Positions 37,392 to 46,486 of a DNA stretch of 64,000 bases are shown in pieces. Each line of letters starts with the position of its first letter. The stretch's first letter is position 1. The stretch is from Candidatus Limnocylindrales bacterium. Its GTDB lineage: Bacteria; Desulfobacterota; Binatia; UBA1149; CAITLU01. The stretch spans positions 186,001 to 250,000 of the forward strand of contig DATNBU010000029.1 in NCBI GenBank assembly GCA_035571835.1, read 5' to 3'. Under the pieces are notes generated by a model that saw nothing but the letters and a program-made list of their open reading frames with translations, had not been told where the DNA came from and did no database searches. The translations under genes and the position numbers were made by a program.

Positions 37392-37805
37392 ATGCCCCGT
37401 TTCGAAGACATCAAGGAAGGCGACGAGCTGCCCGAGCTTCGCAAGAAGCCCACCCTTCAGACTCTCGTCAAATATTCTGCCGGCAGCGGCGACTTCAATC
37501 CGTTGCATCACGACTACAACTTCCCGCAGGCCAGGCAGATCGGCTCGATCATCGTGCACGGGCGCTTCAAATACGCGTCGCTCGGCGAGCTGGTCTCGAA
37601 CTGGGTCGGTCACGCCGGACGCATTCGAAAGCTCTCGTGCCAGTACCGCGGCATGGATCTTCCCGACAAGGAATTCGTCTGCCGCGGAGTCGTGAAGAAG
37701 AAGTCCGAAGACGGCGGGGAAAAAGTCGTCGATCTCGAGATTTGGGCGGAAAACGCCGAGGGAAAGAAGACGACGCCGGGCGCGGCGACCGTAGTGTTCG
37801 CGTAG
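37392..37805 (+). CDS. MaoC-family dehydratase (HadB-like), catalytic
   Basis: 137 residues with the R-hydratase motif SGDFNPLHHDYNFPQ, supplying the catalytic Asp and His, and IIVHGRFKYASLGELV. It should form a heterodimer with the preceding protein and act on (R)-3-hydroxyacyl thioesters. The substrate may be a fatty, steroid side-chain or mycolate-like chain. Its convergent neighbour is the gamma-carbonic anhydrase, with 18 bases between stops. Confidence 0.92.
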   Translation: MPRFEDIKEGDELPELRKKPTLQTLVKYSAGSGDFNPLHHDYNFPQARQIGSIIVHGRFKYASLGELVSNWVGHAGRIRKLSCQYRGMDLPDKEFVCRGVVKKKSEDGGEKVVDLEIWAENAEGKKTTPGAATVVFA

Positions 37806-37823
37806 CGAAAGGCGGCCGCGCGC

Positions 37824-38411
37824 TCAGATCTCGCGGAGCCGCGCGCGATCGGCGTCGCGTTCGATTTCGGCGAGCAGCGTTTTCTTCCACTCCTCGAACT
37901 CGGGGCCGTCCCACGCGCGCTCGTCGCCGCTCGCATAGGCCAGGGAATTTCGATGATACAGCCAGGCGTTCATCCGGTTTGCACGCGCACAGTCGCGGCT
38001 GCGAATGACCTTGCCCGGAATGCCGGCGACGATCGAGCCCTGAGGAAACTGCGAGCCTTCGCTCAGCACCGACCCGCCTGCCACAATCGAACCCGCACCG
38101 AGCACCACGCCGTCCATCAGGACCGCTCCGATGCCGATCAGGCAGTCGTCGCCTACGGTCGCGCCGTGCACGGTCGCATGATGCGTGATCGAGCAGAAGT
38201 CGCCGATCACCGTCGGATGGTCGTACCCGATGTGAAGCATCACGAAGTCCTGGATGTTGGTCAGACGTCCGATGCGGATCTCCTGGCTCTCGGCGCGCAG
38301 GACCGCGTTCGGCCACAGCGACGATCCGCGGCCGATCGCAACCTTGCCGTAGATCTGCGCCGACGCGGCGATGCGAACGCCCGGGAAGCGATCGTCGATC
38401 TTCGAGTTCAT
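37824..38411 (-). CDS. Gamma-carbonic anhydrase/left-handed beta-helix protein
   Basis: 195 residues with hexapeptide repeats (IGRGSSLWPNAVLRAES, VIGDFCSITHHATVHGATVG, VLGAGSIVAGGSVLSEGS). The zinc-binding His pattern of gamma-class carbonic anhydrases is present in MLHIGYDH and HHATVHG. The C-terminal helix has EFEEWKKTLLAEIE. ATG at 38411 is favoured over upstream GTG. It is divergent from lnt. Members of this family may also act as acyltransferases or ferripyochelin-binding-like proteins. Confidence 0.88.
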   Translation of the reverse strand: MNSKIDDRFPGVRIAASAQIYGKVAIGRGSSLWPNAVLRAESQEIRIGRLTNIQDFVMLHIGYDHPTVIGDFCSITHHATVHGATVGDDCLIGIGAVLMDGVVLGAGSIVAGGSVLSEGSQFPQGSIVAGIPGKVIRSRDCARANRMNAWLYHRNSLAYASGDERAWDGPEFEEWKKTLLAEIERDADRARLREI

Positions 38412-38497
38412 GCGCACTGCGATGCCGCAGCCGCGCCGTGTTCGCAATGGCCCGCCGGTGCGAAACGAGCGCGACCGTTGCGTGGGGCCTGCTGACG

Positions 38498-40051
38498 ATG
38501 GCCGACTCCTCGTTCCGGCCGCCCGCGTGGCTGCCTCACGTCGCGTCGGTCGCCGTCGCGACGGTGATCTTCACGCTGATCTACGATCCGTTCCATGCCA
38601 GCGCACTGTCGTTCCTTGCGCTTACGCCGGTCGTACTGGTGTTCGCCGATCCGCGCATTCCCTGCACGCTTCGCCGCGCGGCGCTGTGCGGCTTCGCGTT
38701 CGGGCTTTGCGCGTCGATGGCGATCGTCGGTCCGTGGATGTTCGCCGCAGCCGTCGACTACTTCGACCGCAGCGGCGTGTGGTCGTTCTCGTTCACGCTC
38801 GCGATCAACGCGCTTTACGTCGCGCTGTTCTACGTTCCCGCATTCACCGCCATACGGCTGCTTTCGATCACGCCGCCTCTGGTGCGGATCTTCGGTGCGG
38901 GGTCGGTCTGGATCGCGCTCGAAGCGTTGCGCGCGGCCGATCCGGTCGGGAACGCATGGGCTCTGCTCGGGCAGGGCCTGATGGGGATTCCGCTGATTCG
39001 CGAAGCGGCGGCGTTCGGCGGCGTGTGGCTGCTCGGCTGGATTGCGGCGATCTGCGGCTCGGCCATCGGCGTGGCGCTTCAGCCCGACCTCGGAACGCGC
39101 GATGTGCTGCGCAGCACGCGCATCGTGGTCGCGGCTCCGCTGTTGCTCGCGCTGCTCGGAATCATCGCCCGCTACGGAGATCGCTCGTTTGCGCCGCTGC
39201 AGCCGCTGCGGGTTGCGATCGTGCAGGCCGAAATCCCGAGCCGCGACGTATGGGATCCCGCCAAGCGCATGGAGCACTGGGACAGCTACGTGTCGGCAAC
39301 CGAATCGCTGGTTCCTGGAACCGTCGACGTGGTCGTATGGCCGGAAAGCGCCGCACCGTTTCTGCTCGACGCCGACGCTTCGGCGCGCGCGCGTCTCGTC
39401 GAGCTTTCGACGAAGCTCAACGCGGCCATCCTGCTCGGCGCCCCGCGGACGCAGCCGACATCGACCGGCCGCGCGGCGCTGCTGAACAGCGTGTACTTCT
39501 TCTCGCCGGGAATTCCCGACCCGAAGACGTACGACAAGCGGCGCCTGCTCCCGTTCGTCGAACGTGCGCCGGTCGCGGCCGCGGGCGAGCGCGAGACGGT
39601 CGAATACACGGCCGGCGCACTGCCGGTCCTGTTCGATGTGCACGGCTGGCAGCTCGCGCCGCTGCTCTGCTTCGAAGCGATCTATCCGGAGTATTCGCGC
39701 GCCGCCGTCCTTGCCGGCGCACATCTGCTCGTCAACCTGTCCAACGATGCATGGTTCGCCGGCGGCGCCGGCCCCGAGCAGCACTTTGCGATGAGCTCGC
39801 TCGCGACGGTCGAGTTCCGGCGCTCGATGGTGCGTGCCGCAAACGGCGGAGTCTCCGGCGCGATCGGCCCGGACGGAGCCGAAATCGGCTACACGATTCA
39901 CCGGCAGAAAGCGGTTCGGATCTTCCAGATTCCGACTCCGCCACGAACGATCACGATGACCGCCGAGCGTGGCGACATCATCGCGTGGATTGCCGGAGCG
40001 GTCGCGCTGCTGTGCCTCGCGCTGTCACTGCGCCCGGCTCGCTCCGGATAG
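38498..40051 (+). CDS. lnt: Apolipoprotein N-acyltransferase Lnt
   Basis: Inner-membrane enzyme that N-acylates lipoproteins. The 517 residues have an N-terminal multi-span half (SLVWIALEALRAAD-like region near residue 140) and a nitrilase domain. The catalytic triad is E in VVWPESAAPF, K in YDKRRLLPFVE and C in LLCFEAIYPEYSR. NLSNDAWF is the family tetrapeptide region. The start is ATG 38498; GTG 38438 is open but lacks conservation. This supports a Gram-negative envelope. pstS in this window encodes a lipoprotein that could be a client. Confidence 0.95.
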   Translation: MADSSFRPPAWLPHVASVAVATVIFTLIYDPFHASALSFLALTPVVLVFADPRIPCTLRRAALCGFAFGLCASMAIVGPWMFAAAVDYFDRSGVWSFSFTLAINALYVALFYVPAFTAIRLLSITPPLVRIFGAGSVWIALEALRAADPVGNAWALLGQGLMGIPLIREAAAFGGVWLLGWIAAICGSAIGVALQPDLGTRDVLRSTRIVVAAPLLLALLGIIARYGDRSFAPLQPLRVAIVQAEIPSRDVWDPAKRMEHWDSYVSATESLVPGTVDVVVWPESAAPFLLDADASARARLVELSTKLNAAILLGAPRTQPTSTGRAALLNSVYFFSPGIPDPKTYDKRRLLPFVERAPVAAAGERETVEYTAGALPVLFDVHGWQLAPLLCFEAIYPEYSRAAVLAGAHLLVNLSNDAWFAGGAGPEQHFAMSSLATVEFRRSMVRAANGGVSGAIGPDGAEIGYTIHRQKAVRIFQIPTPPRTITMTAERGDIIAWIAGAVALLCLALSLRPARSG

Positions 40052-40062
40052 CCGCCGCCGCT

Positions 40063-40692
40063 TCAGCCTTCGCGCGGTGGGATCAGCAGGTGCGAGACCT
40101 TGTGCAGGAAAGCCATCTGCCGTGAGAGCCCTTCTTCGGAAACCGGATCGACGCCGAAGACCTGATGGACGAGCGGTGCCATCGCGAAGTACCCGACAAT
40201 GAGATTCTGAAACCCGAGCAGCAGCAGCGGCAGCTCGTGCTCCGGCCACAGCTCGGCTGCACGGCTTGCGCGAAGCACATCGATGCCGCGCTGGTAGACG
40301 GGTTCGAACCACCGGCCGGCGATGCGCGCGATGCGCTCGCCGCCCGCCAGTGTTTCGTAGTGGATCAGCTTGGCGAGGTTGGGGCTCTGCGCGAAGTGCC
40401 GCACGACCTGGTCGATGGCCTGATCGTCATCGTCGCGCGTGCGCTCGCCGACCAGCAGGTCGGACAGCATCTTCAGGACCGGCGTCAGGCCTCGATCGAG
40501 AACCGCTTCGTAGAGCTCTTCCTTGCCGGCGAAGTGGTTGTAGAGGCTGGCGGGATTCAGGCCCACGCGCGCGGCGATGTCCCGCACCGGGGCGGCCCCG
40601 AGGCCCTTCTCGGCGAACACCTGCTCAGCCGCATCGAGGATGCGCTCCCGGGTCGTACGGGCATCGGCCGTGTCCAAAGCTTCGTTAATCAT
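40063..40692 (-). CDS. TetR-family regulator
   Basis: 209 residues. The DNA-binding helices are RERILDAAEQVFAEKGLGAA and VRDIAARVGLNPASLYNHFAGKEE. The ligand domain ends in LLGFQNLIVGYFAMAPLV, common in regulators of acyl-CoA or xenobiotic genes. It is divergent from the P450 gene and likely controls it and itself. The palindrome at 40762-40775 is its best operator candidate. It is not the KstR-like type. Confidence 0.88.
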   Translation of the reverse strand: MINEALDTADARTTRERILDAAEQVFAEKGLGAAPVRDIAARVGLNPASLYNHFAGKEELYEAVLDRGLTPVLKMLSDLLVGERTRDDDDQAIDQVVRHFAQSPNLAKLIHYETLAGGERIARIAGRWFEPVYQRGIDVLRASRAAELWPEHELPLLLLGFQNLIVGYFAMAPLVHQVFGVDPVSEEGLSRQMAFLHKVSHLLIPPREG

Positions 40693-40746
40693 CCGTCGGG
40701 TGCCCTTTTCGGCCGATTGAGCCCATCGAGGCCTTGCCGCGCCGTG

Positions 40747-40760
40747 TAAAACCTGTTAGC
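40747..40760. promoter_or_regulatory. Near-match KstR-type box before the P450
   Basis: TAAAACCTGTTAGC keeps T, AAC and GTT of TnnAACnnGTTnnA and misses only the last A. Its core AACCTGTT is identical to that of the box before the KstR-like gene. It lies between a TetR gene and the CYP125-like P450. Confidence 0.45.
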
Positions 40761-40761
40761 C

Positions 40762-40775
40762 AACAAACGTTCGTT
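40762..40775. promoter_or_regulatory. Near-palindrome, candidate TetR operator
   Basis: AACAAACGTTCGTT is a 14-base inverted repeat with a single non-matching pair, placed in the intergenic region between the divergent TetR and P450 genes. This is the usual size and position of a TetR-family site. Confidence 0.5.
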
Positions 40776-40891
40776 CATGGCGCGTCATTCATCCAGACCC
40801 GGTAATCCGGCTGCCGTTCCATCCAAGGCCCGAGGCGGGCGCGAGTCTAGGACGTGACGCGAACCAAGACCAAACAGGGGGACCTTCGATC

Positions 40892-42256
40892 ATGAGTTTT
40901 GTCGATCTCGACCTTTCGAATCCGGATTGTTTCGACGGCGGCTTCCCCCACGAGTTCTTCCGCGCGCTGCGCCGCGAAGATCCGGTGCACTGGAACGACA
41001 CCCGCCACGAGGTCGAACGTAACGGCCGCGGCTTCTGGAACATCACCAAGTACGAAGACGTCAAAATGATGTCGCGCAATCCCCTGCTGTTCTCGTCATG
41101 GGAGGGCGGCACCAACATCTTCGAGCTCTCCGGCGATGATCTGCACGGGTCGCGCTCGATGATGCTCAACATGGACCCGCCCCAGCACGTCAAGTACCGC
41201 CGGCTGGTGGCCCACAACTTCACGCCGCGCATGATCGACCGGCTCGAGTCCCACATCCGCGACCTCGCGCGCGAGATCATCGACAACATCGCCGAGCGCG
41301 GAAGCTGCGACTTCATCATGGACGTTGCTGCCCAGCTGCCGATGAAGACGATCATGGAAATCGTCGGCGTACCCGAAGAAGACCAGCAGCGCCTGTTCGA
41401 CGTGACCAACAAGCTCGTCGGGTTCGACGATCCGGAGTACCAGGGATCCTTCGACGAAGGCCGCATGGCGGCCGCCGAAGTCGCAATGTACGGGCAGAAG
41501 CTGGCCGACCTGGTGTCGGAATGCCCGATGGACAACCTCGCGAGCGCGCTCTACCACGGCAAGGTCGACGGCCAGTCGCTCGACCCGCTGCAGTACAACT
41601 ACTTCTTCCTGATGCTGATGGTTGCGGGCAACGAAACCACCCGGACGATGACCGCGCACGGCATGCGCCTGCTGATGGAGCATCCCGATCAGCGCCGCAA
41701 GCTCATCGAAGACCCGTCGCTCATCCCGAATGCCGTCGAGGAGTTCCTCCGCTACAACCCGCCGGTCATGTACTTCCGGCGCACGCTGACCGATGACTTC
41801 CAGCTGCGTGGCAAGCTGCTGCGCAAAGGCGACAAGGTCGTCATGTGGTACCCGTCGGCCAATCGCGACGAGGATATCTACGCCGATCCGGATCGCTTCG
41901 ACGTGACCAGGAACATCCCGGAGCACCTCGGCCTCGGCATCGGCGAGCACTACTGCCTGGGTGCAAGCTTCGCGCGCGCCCAGCTCCGCTCGATCTTCAC
42001 CGAGATCCTGACGAGGCTGCCCGACATGCAGCCGGCCGGCCCCATGCGGTTCCTGCGCTCGAACTTCGTGCAGGGGATCAAGGAAATGCCGGTCCGGTAC
42101 ACGCCGGCCCGTCGTACTCCGGCGCCGCACGCCAGCGGTACGGTCACCTCGGAGCTCTTTGCAATGCCCGAGACCAACGGCGCGGCAGCTGCCGACGTAG
42201 CTGCCCCGTCGGGATGCCCCTTTCACACCGGTCCTTCCGGACAGGTCCCGGCTTAA
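40892..42256 (+). CDS. Cytochrome P450, CYP125/CYP124-like
   Basis: 454 residues. The heme thiolate is C355 in GIGEHYCLGASFARAQ, the K-helix pair is in VEEFLRYNPP, and the I-helix oxygen site is VAGNETTRTMTAHGM near residue 245. The sequence around the I-helix and the F-R-R-T-L stretch resembles CYP124/125 enzymes, which oxidise the terminal methyl of sterol or branched isoprenoid chains. A ferredoxin follows after 33 bases. The C-terminus has an extra ~40 residues ending in a Cys-containing tail (PSGCPFHTG). Confidence 0.9.
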   Translation: MSFVDLDLSNPDCFDGGFPHEFFRALRREDPVHWNDTRHEVERNGRGFWNITKYEDVKMMSRNPLLFSSWEGGTNIFELSGDDLHGSRSMMLNMDPPQHVKYRRLVAHNFTPRMIDRLESHIRDLAREIIDNIAERGSCDFIMDVAAQLPMKTIMEIVGVPEEDQQRLFDVTNKLVGFDDPEYQGSFDEGRMAAAEVAMYGQKLADLVSECPMDNLASALYHGKVDGQSLDPLQYNYFFLMLMVAGNETTRTMTAHGMRLLMEHPDQRRKLIEDPSLIPNAVEEFLRYNPPVMYFRRTLTDDFQLRGKLLRKGDKVVMWYPSANRDEDIYADPDRFDVTRNIPEHLGLGIGEHYCLGASFARAQLRSIFTEILTRLPDMQPAGPMRFLRSNFVQGIKEMPVRYTPARRTPAPHASGTVTSELFAMPETNGAAAADVAAPSGCPFHTGPSGQVPA

Positions 42257-42289
42257 CCACGCAGCGCGAAGCCGATACAGTCACGTCCC

Positions 42290-42484
42290 ATGAAAGTCGT
42301 CGTCGACTACGACCTGTGCGAAGCCAATGCCGTGTGCATGCGCATCCTGCCCGAAGTCTTCCAGGTGGATGACAAGGACAACCTGAACATCCTGATCGAG
42401 CATCCGCCCGAGGAGATGCGCGCCAAGCTCAAGGAGTGCGTGCGGCTGTGTCCCCGGCAGGCGATTTCGATCGCCGAAGACTGA
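42290..42484 (+). CDS. [3Fe-4S]-type ferredoxin, P450 redox partner
   Basis: 64 residues. The cluster cysteines are in DLCEANAVCMRILPEVF (C10 and C16) and KECVRLCPRQAI (C50 and C54). The second position of the usual CxxCxxC is Ala, the pattern of [3Fe-4S] ferredoxins paired with bacterial P450s. Its position directly after the P450 supports electron delivery to it. Confidence 0.92.
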   Translation: MKVVVDYDLCEANAVCMRILPEVFQVDDKDNLNILIEHPPEEMRAKLKECVRLCPRQAISIAED

Positions 42485-42621
42485 TTCTTCGGCGCGCTGC
42501 CTCGACCGCTCCCTTTCTCGCAAGTCGCATCGCCAACCTGGCGATATCCCCGTTACAGTGGGAGTGGATCATCGCGCGCAGCGCGGAGAGCTCGCGATCG
42601 AGCTGCGTGGAGAGAAGACGG

Positions 42622-43986
42622 ATGTCGAGACGGCAGAGATGGGGCAGTCCGCGGATCCGGCCTGGCCGGCACGGGCGGGTCGCCAGCGCGTTGCTGCATT
42701 GCCTTGCGGCAATTGCTGTCCTGTCGGCGGCCGCAAAGCCGGCTTCCGCTTACTCCGTGCTTACCCACGAAGCTGTCATCGACAGCGTGTGGGACGATTC
42801 GCTCCGGCCTGCCCTCCTCGCCCGCTTCCCGAAAGCCAGCCCCGACGAGCTCCGCAAGGCGCACGCGTTCGCCTACGGCGGCGTGATCGTGATCGACATC
42901 GGATACTACCCGTTCGAAGTGCCGTTTTACTCCGACCTGACCCACTACGCGCGCTCGGGCGAATTCATCGAGAATCTGATTGCCGATGCCCGTACGCTCG
43001 ACGAGTACGCGTTCGCGCTCGGCGCGATCGCCCACTTCCCCGGCGATTCCAACGGGCACTCGCTCGCGACCAATCGCAGCGTTGCCCTTCTGTATCCGAA
43101 GCTGCGGAGGAAATACGGGGAAACCGTCACCTACGCCGACGACGACAAGTCCCACACGCAGACCGAGTTCGCGTTCGACGTGCTTCAGGCTGCGCGCGGC
43201 CGCTATGCTCCCCAGGCTTACCACGACTTCATCGGCTTCGAAGTGTGCGAGGATCTTCTCGAGCGCACGTTCGTCAAGACCTACGGACTGTCGCTGGATG
43301 ACATCTTCGATCATCGGGATTTCGCGATCGGTTCGTTCCGCTTTGCGGTCCGCACGCTGGTGCCGAACGCGACGAAGATGGCCTGGCAGATCAAGAAGGA
43401 CGAAATCGTAAAGTCGAACCCCGGAGTCGTCCGGGAAAAATTCGTCTACGAGATGTCCGTCAAGGACTACGAGAAGGAATGGGGCACGAGCTATACGCAC
43501 GCCGGCGTAGGCACGAAGATCCTGAGCGCGATCATCCGCGTGCTTCCCAAGATCGGCCCGCTCAAAGCCTATGGCTTCGAGGCGCCCACGCCCGAAGCGG
43601 AACGTCTCTACGTCGAGAGCTTCGACCGCACGGTTTCCGACTATCGCCGCCTTCTTGCGGATGCCCGCCGCGGAAAGCTCGAGCTGGAAAACCGCAATTT
43701 CGACACCGGAAAGCCGCTTCGTCTCGGAGAGTACGTGCTTGCCGACCAGACCTACGAGAAATGGCTGCGAAAACTCGAGCGCGCCAACTTCCGCAACGCG
43801 ACGCCAGAGATACGCCGCGACATCGAGGCGTTCTATTCGACCGAGCCTCCCGCAGTGGCTTCGACCGCGACCCGCGCGCGACGCGCCGAAGCCGAGGCCT
43901 CGCAGAAGAGCATCCGCGAAGCACGCAAACTGGTGAGCAGGCTCGAGGCCGCAACCGATCCGCCCGACCGGCTCGCGAAGCGTTAG
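42622..43986 (+). CDS. Secreted zinc-dependent phospholipase C-like protein
   Basis: 454 residues from ATG 42622, with a basic N-terminus and a hydrophobic stretch ending in AKPASAYS (signal peptide). The mature protein begins YSVLTHEAVIDSVWD, with the first metal ligands, and has GAIAHFPGDSNGHSLATN, the zinc site of the PLC/S1-P1 fold. The C-terminal ~120 residues are charged and helical. It may cleave phospholipids outside the cytoplasm, but nuclease-like members share this fold. It is convergent with the enoyl-CoA hydratase, 3 bases apart. Confidence 0.82.
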   Translation: MSRRQRWGSPRIRPGRHGRVASALLHCLAAIAVLSAAAKPASAYSVLTHEAVIDSVWDDSLRPALLARFPKASPDELRKAHAFAYGGVIVIDIGYYPFEVPFYSDLTHYARSGEFIENLIADARTLDEYAFALGAIAHFPGDSNGHSLATNRSVALLYPKLRRKYGETVTYADDDKSHTQTEFAFDVLQAARGRYAPQAYHDFIGFEVCEDLLERTFVKTYGLSLDDIFDHRDFAIGSFRFAVRTLVPNATKMAWQIKKDEIVKSNPGVVREKFVYEMSVKDYEKEWGTSYTHAGVGTKILSAIIRVLPKIGPLKAYGFEAPTPEAERLYVESFDRTVSDYRRLLADARRGKLELENRNFDTGKPLRLGEYVLADQTYEKWLRKLERANFRNATPEIRRDIEAFYSTEPPAVASTATRARRAEAEASQKSIREARKLVSRLEAATDPPDRLAKR

Positions 43987-43989
43987 CCG

Positions 43990-44802
43990 TCAGCGGCCGA
44001 GAAAATTGGGCTTGCGCTTTTCCTTGAAGGCCCTCGGACCTTCCTTGGCGTCTTCGGTCGAGAACACTTCCATTCCGAGCCGCATCTCGAGCTCACGGGC
44101 CGCTTCTTCGGTCAGCCCCTCGGCTTCGAGCACCGCGCGCTTGATGTTGCGGACCGCAACCGGGCCGTTCTCGGCAATGCGGTCCGCGATCGTGCGCGCA
44201 ACCTCGAGCGCAGTACCGTCCGGAACCACGCGGCCGATGAGGCCCATGTCGAGCGCTTCGCGCGCGCTGTAGTGGTCGCCGGTCAGCAGCACTTCCATTG
44301 CGCGCGTGAACGGAATCTGGCGCGGCAGCCGCGTCGTCGAGCCGCCCTGCGGGAACAGTCCCCATCGCACTTCCGAGACGCCGAGCTTCGAGCTTTCAGC
44401 GGCCACGCGGATGTCGGTGGCCTGCAGGATCTCGACGCCTCCGGCGATGCACGAGCCTTCGATGGCGGCGATCAGCGGCTTGATTGTCCGACGGCTGCGC
44501 AGCAGGCCGCGGAAGATCACCTGGTAGTCGTCGCGGATGCGCTGCTCGAAATCGTTCTCCGGCGGCAGGCCCTTGAGCGAGCGCGAGACCAGCTTGTCCA
44601 GATCCGCACCGGCGCAGAAATGACCGTGCGATCCGGTCAGGATCGCCACCCGCACGCCGTCGTCGGAATCGATCATGTCCCACGCATCCGACAACCGGCA
44701 GATCATCTCCGGGTTGAGCGCGTTGCGGGCTTCGGGACGGTTCATCGTGACGGTCACGATGTGGCCGTCGCGTTCGACGAGAAGAGCGGGTTGTTCGGAC
44801 AC
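43990..44802 (-). CDS. Enoyl-CoA hydratase (EchA-like)
   Basis: 270 residues of the crotonase family: MNRPEARNALNPEM, HFCAGADLDKLV and AIEGSCIAGGVEILQATD (oxyanion hole). GVSEVRWGLFPQGGSTTRL carries the catalytic Glu position. The frame is open for 2.7 kb, but GTG at 44802 with AAGGAG upstream marks the start. It is the last gene of the six-gene operon and would hydrate the enoyl-CoA formed in side-chain beta-oxidation. No acyl-CoA dehydrogenase is encoded in the window. Confidence 0.9.
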   Translation of the reverse strand: MSEQPALLVERDGHIVTVTMNRPEARNALNPEMICRLSDAWDMIDSDDGVRVAILTGSHGHFCAGADLDKLVSRSLKGLPPENDFEQRIRDDYQVIFRGLLRSRRTIKPLIAAIEGSCIAGGVEILQATDIRVAAESSKLGVSEVRWGLFPQGGSTTRLPRQIPFTRAMEVLLTGDHYSAREALDMGLIGRVVPDGTALEVARTIADRIAENGPVAVRNIKRAVLEAEGLTEEAARELEMRLGMEVFSTEDAKEGPRAFKEKRKPNFLGR

Positions 44803-44843
44803 GTGCACAGACTCCTTGAGATTCGAAGATGGAGACGCGGACG

Positions 44844-46466
44844 TCACGACGCCGCGCCGGACGCCTGTGCGGCCGCGTAGCTCGCCGCCCAGCGATAATC
44901 CGGCTTGCCGCTCGGCTGGCGCTCGACGCGCTCGACGAAACGCACGACGCGCGGAACCTTGTAGCCGGCGACTTTGGTGCGGCAGTGACGTTCGAGATCC
45001 TCGGCGCTCGCGCCGGCTCCGGGACGCAGCTGCACGAGCGCGGCGACTCTCTGTCCCCAGCGCTCGTCGGGAATGCCGACGACGACCGCATCGAGAACGG
45101 CATCGTGCGCCTTGAGCGCGGCTTCGACCTCTTCGGGGAAGATCTTCTCGCCGCCGCTGTTGATGCACACCGAACCGCGACCGAAGACGCGGATCGAGCC
45201 GTCGGCTTCCACGGTCGCGAGGTCGCCCGGCATCACCCAGCGCACACCGTCGATCTCGAAGAACGTCGCCGCCGTCTTCACCGGATCGTTGTAGTAACCG
45301 ACCGGGATGTGCCCGCGGCGCGCGAGCTTGCCGACGACGCCCGAGCCCGGCGCGACGGGCTTTCTGTCGTCGTCGAGCACGCAGTTGGTCTCGTTCATGT
45401 AGAATAGCGGCCCCTGCCCCGCCCCGTGGCCAGTGCCGGGCGCCATCGAGCCTTGGTGACCGGTTTCGGTCGCACCGAAGCTGTCGACGATCATCGTCGA
45501 CGGGATTGCCGCGCGGAGCTGTTCCTTGACGGCCTCCGACAGCACCGCGCCGGCCGAGCCGATCACGAATACCGACGACATGTCGGCCTCGTCGCCGAGC
45601 GCCGTGATGGCCTCCGCAAGCGGCCGCGCCATCGCATCGCCGACGAGCGTGACGGTATTGACCTTTTCGTCGCGGATCAGGCGCGCGACGATCTTCGGAT
45701 CGAAGCTCTTGCCGCGCTGCAGGATGCATTTGCCGCCGCCGAAGAACGCGATGATCGAAGCCCATTCCGCGGCTCCGTGAATCAGCGGCGCGGCCGGCAG
45801 GAACGTAAGGCACATCCCGCTGTGCACGATCTCGGCGAGCTGCTCGCCGCGCTCGATCGGCGGTCCGCCGGGATTGCCGCCCTGCAGGCCCGCATAGAGC
45901 ACGTCTTCGTGGCGCCACATCACGCCCTTCGGCATGCCCGTCGTGCCGCCGGTGTAGATGATGTAGATGTCCTTGCCCGAACGCGGCTCGAAGCCGCGCT
46001 CCGGCCTCGACGATGCCACGGCGTCGTCGTAGCGCGTGGCGCCGGCGAGAAGCTCGCGCGGCGCGCTCGTGTCGTCGACTTCGACGAGCACGCGCATCTT
46101 CGGCGCGTTCGCCCGCACGGCGGCGAGGCGGTCGGCGAGCTCCCTCTGGTAGAACAACGCGACGAGGTCGCTGTCGTTCAGCAGATACTGCAGCTCGTCC
46201 TCGACGTAACGGTAATTCACGTTGACGGGCACTGCGCGGATCTTGAACGCCGCGAGCATCGCCACGAGGTACTCGTGCCCGTTGTAGAGATACATGCCGA
46301 CGTGCTCGCCGGCCTTGACGCCGCGATCGGCGAGAAAGTGCGCGAGACGATTCGCCTCGCGGTCGAGCTCCGCGTACGTGAAGCGCCTGGTCCCGCAGAT
46401 CAGCGCCTCGCGGTCGGGCACGGTGTCGGCGACCAGCTCGAAAAGGTCGGCGATGTTCAGCTCCAT
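44844..46466 (-). CDS. Acyl-CoA synthetase, FadD19-like
   Basis: AMP-forming ligase of 540 residues. It shows YIIYTGGTTGMPKGVMWRHE (P-loop), VTLVGDAMARPLAEAI, SFGATETG, VCINSGGEKIFPEEVE and the C-terminal SGKPDYRW with the catalytic Lys. The beginning (LNIADLFELVADTVPDREAL) and the MWRHED stretch closely follow FadD19, which activates cholestenoate side chains. ATG at 46466 is chosen because FadD19-type conservation begins there; ATG 46514 and TTG 46490, overlapping the thiolase stop, are alternatives. Confidence 0.9.
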   Translation of the reverse strand: MELNIADLFELVADTVPDREALICGTRRFTYAELDREANRLAHFLADRGVKAGEHVGMYLYNGHEYLVAMLAAFKIRAVPVNVNYRYVEDELQYLLNDSDLVALFYQRELADRLAAVRANAPKMRVLVEVDDTSAPRELLAGATRYDDAVASSRPERGFEPRSGKDIYIIYTGGTTGMPKGVMWRHEDVLYAGLQGGNPGGPPIERGEQLAEIVHSGMCLTFLPAAPLIHGAAEWASIIAFFGGGKCILQRGKSFDPKIVARLIRDEKVNTVTLVGDAMARPLAEAITALGDEADMSSVFVIGSAGAVLSEAVKEQLRAAIPSTMIVDSFGATETGHQGSMAPGTGHGAGQGPLFYMNETNCVLDDDRKPVAPGSGVVGKLARRGHIPVGYYNDPVKTAATFFEIDGVRWVMPGDLATVEADGSIRVFGRGSVCINSGGEKIFPEEVEAALKAHDAVLDAVVVGIPDERWGQRVAALVQLRPGAGASAEDLERHCRTKVAGYKVPRVVRFVERVERQPSGKPDYRWAASYAAAQASGAAS

Positions 46467-46486
46467 CGGCTGTTTCTGTTCCTCGC

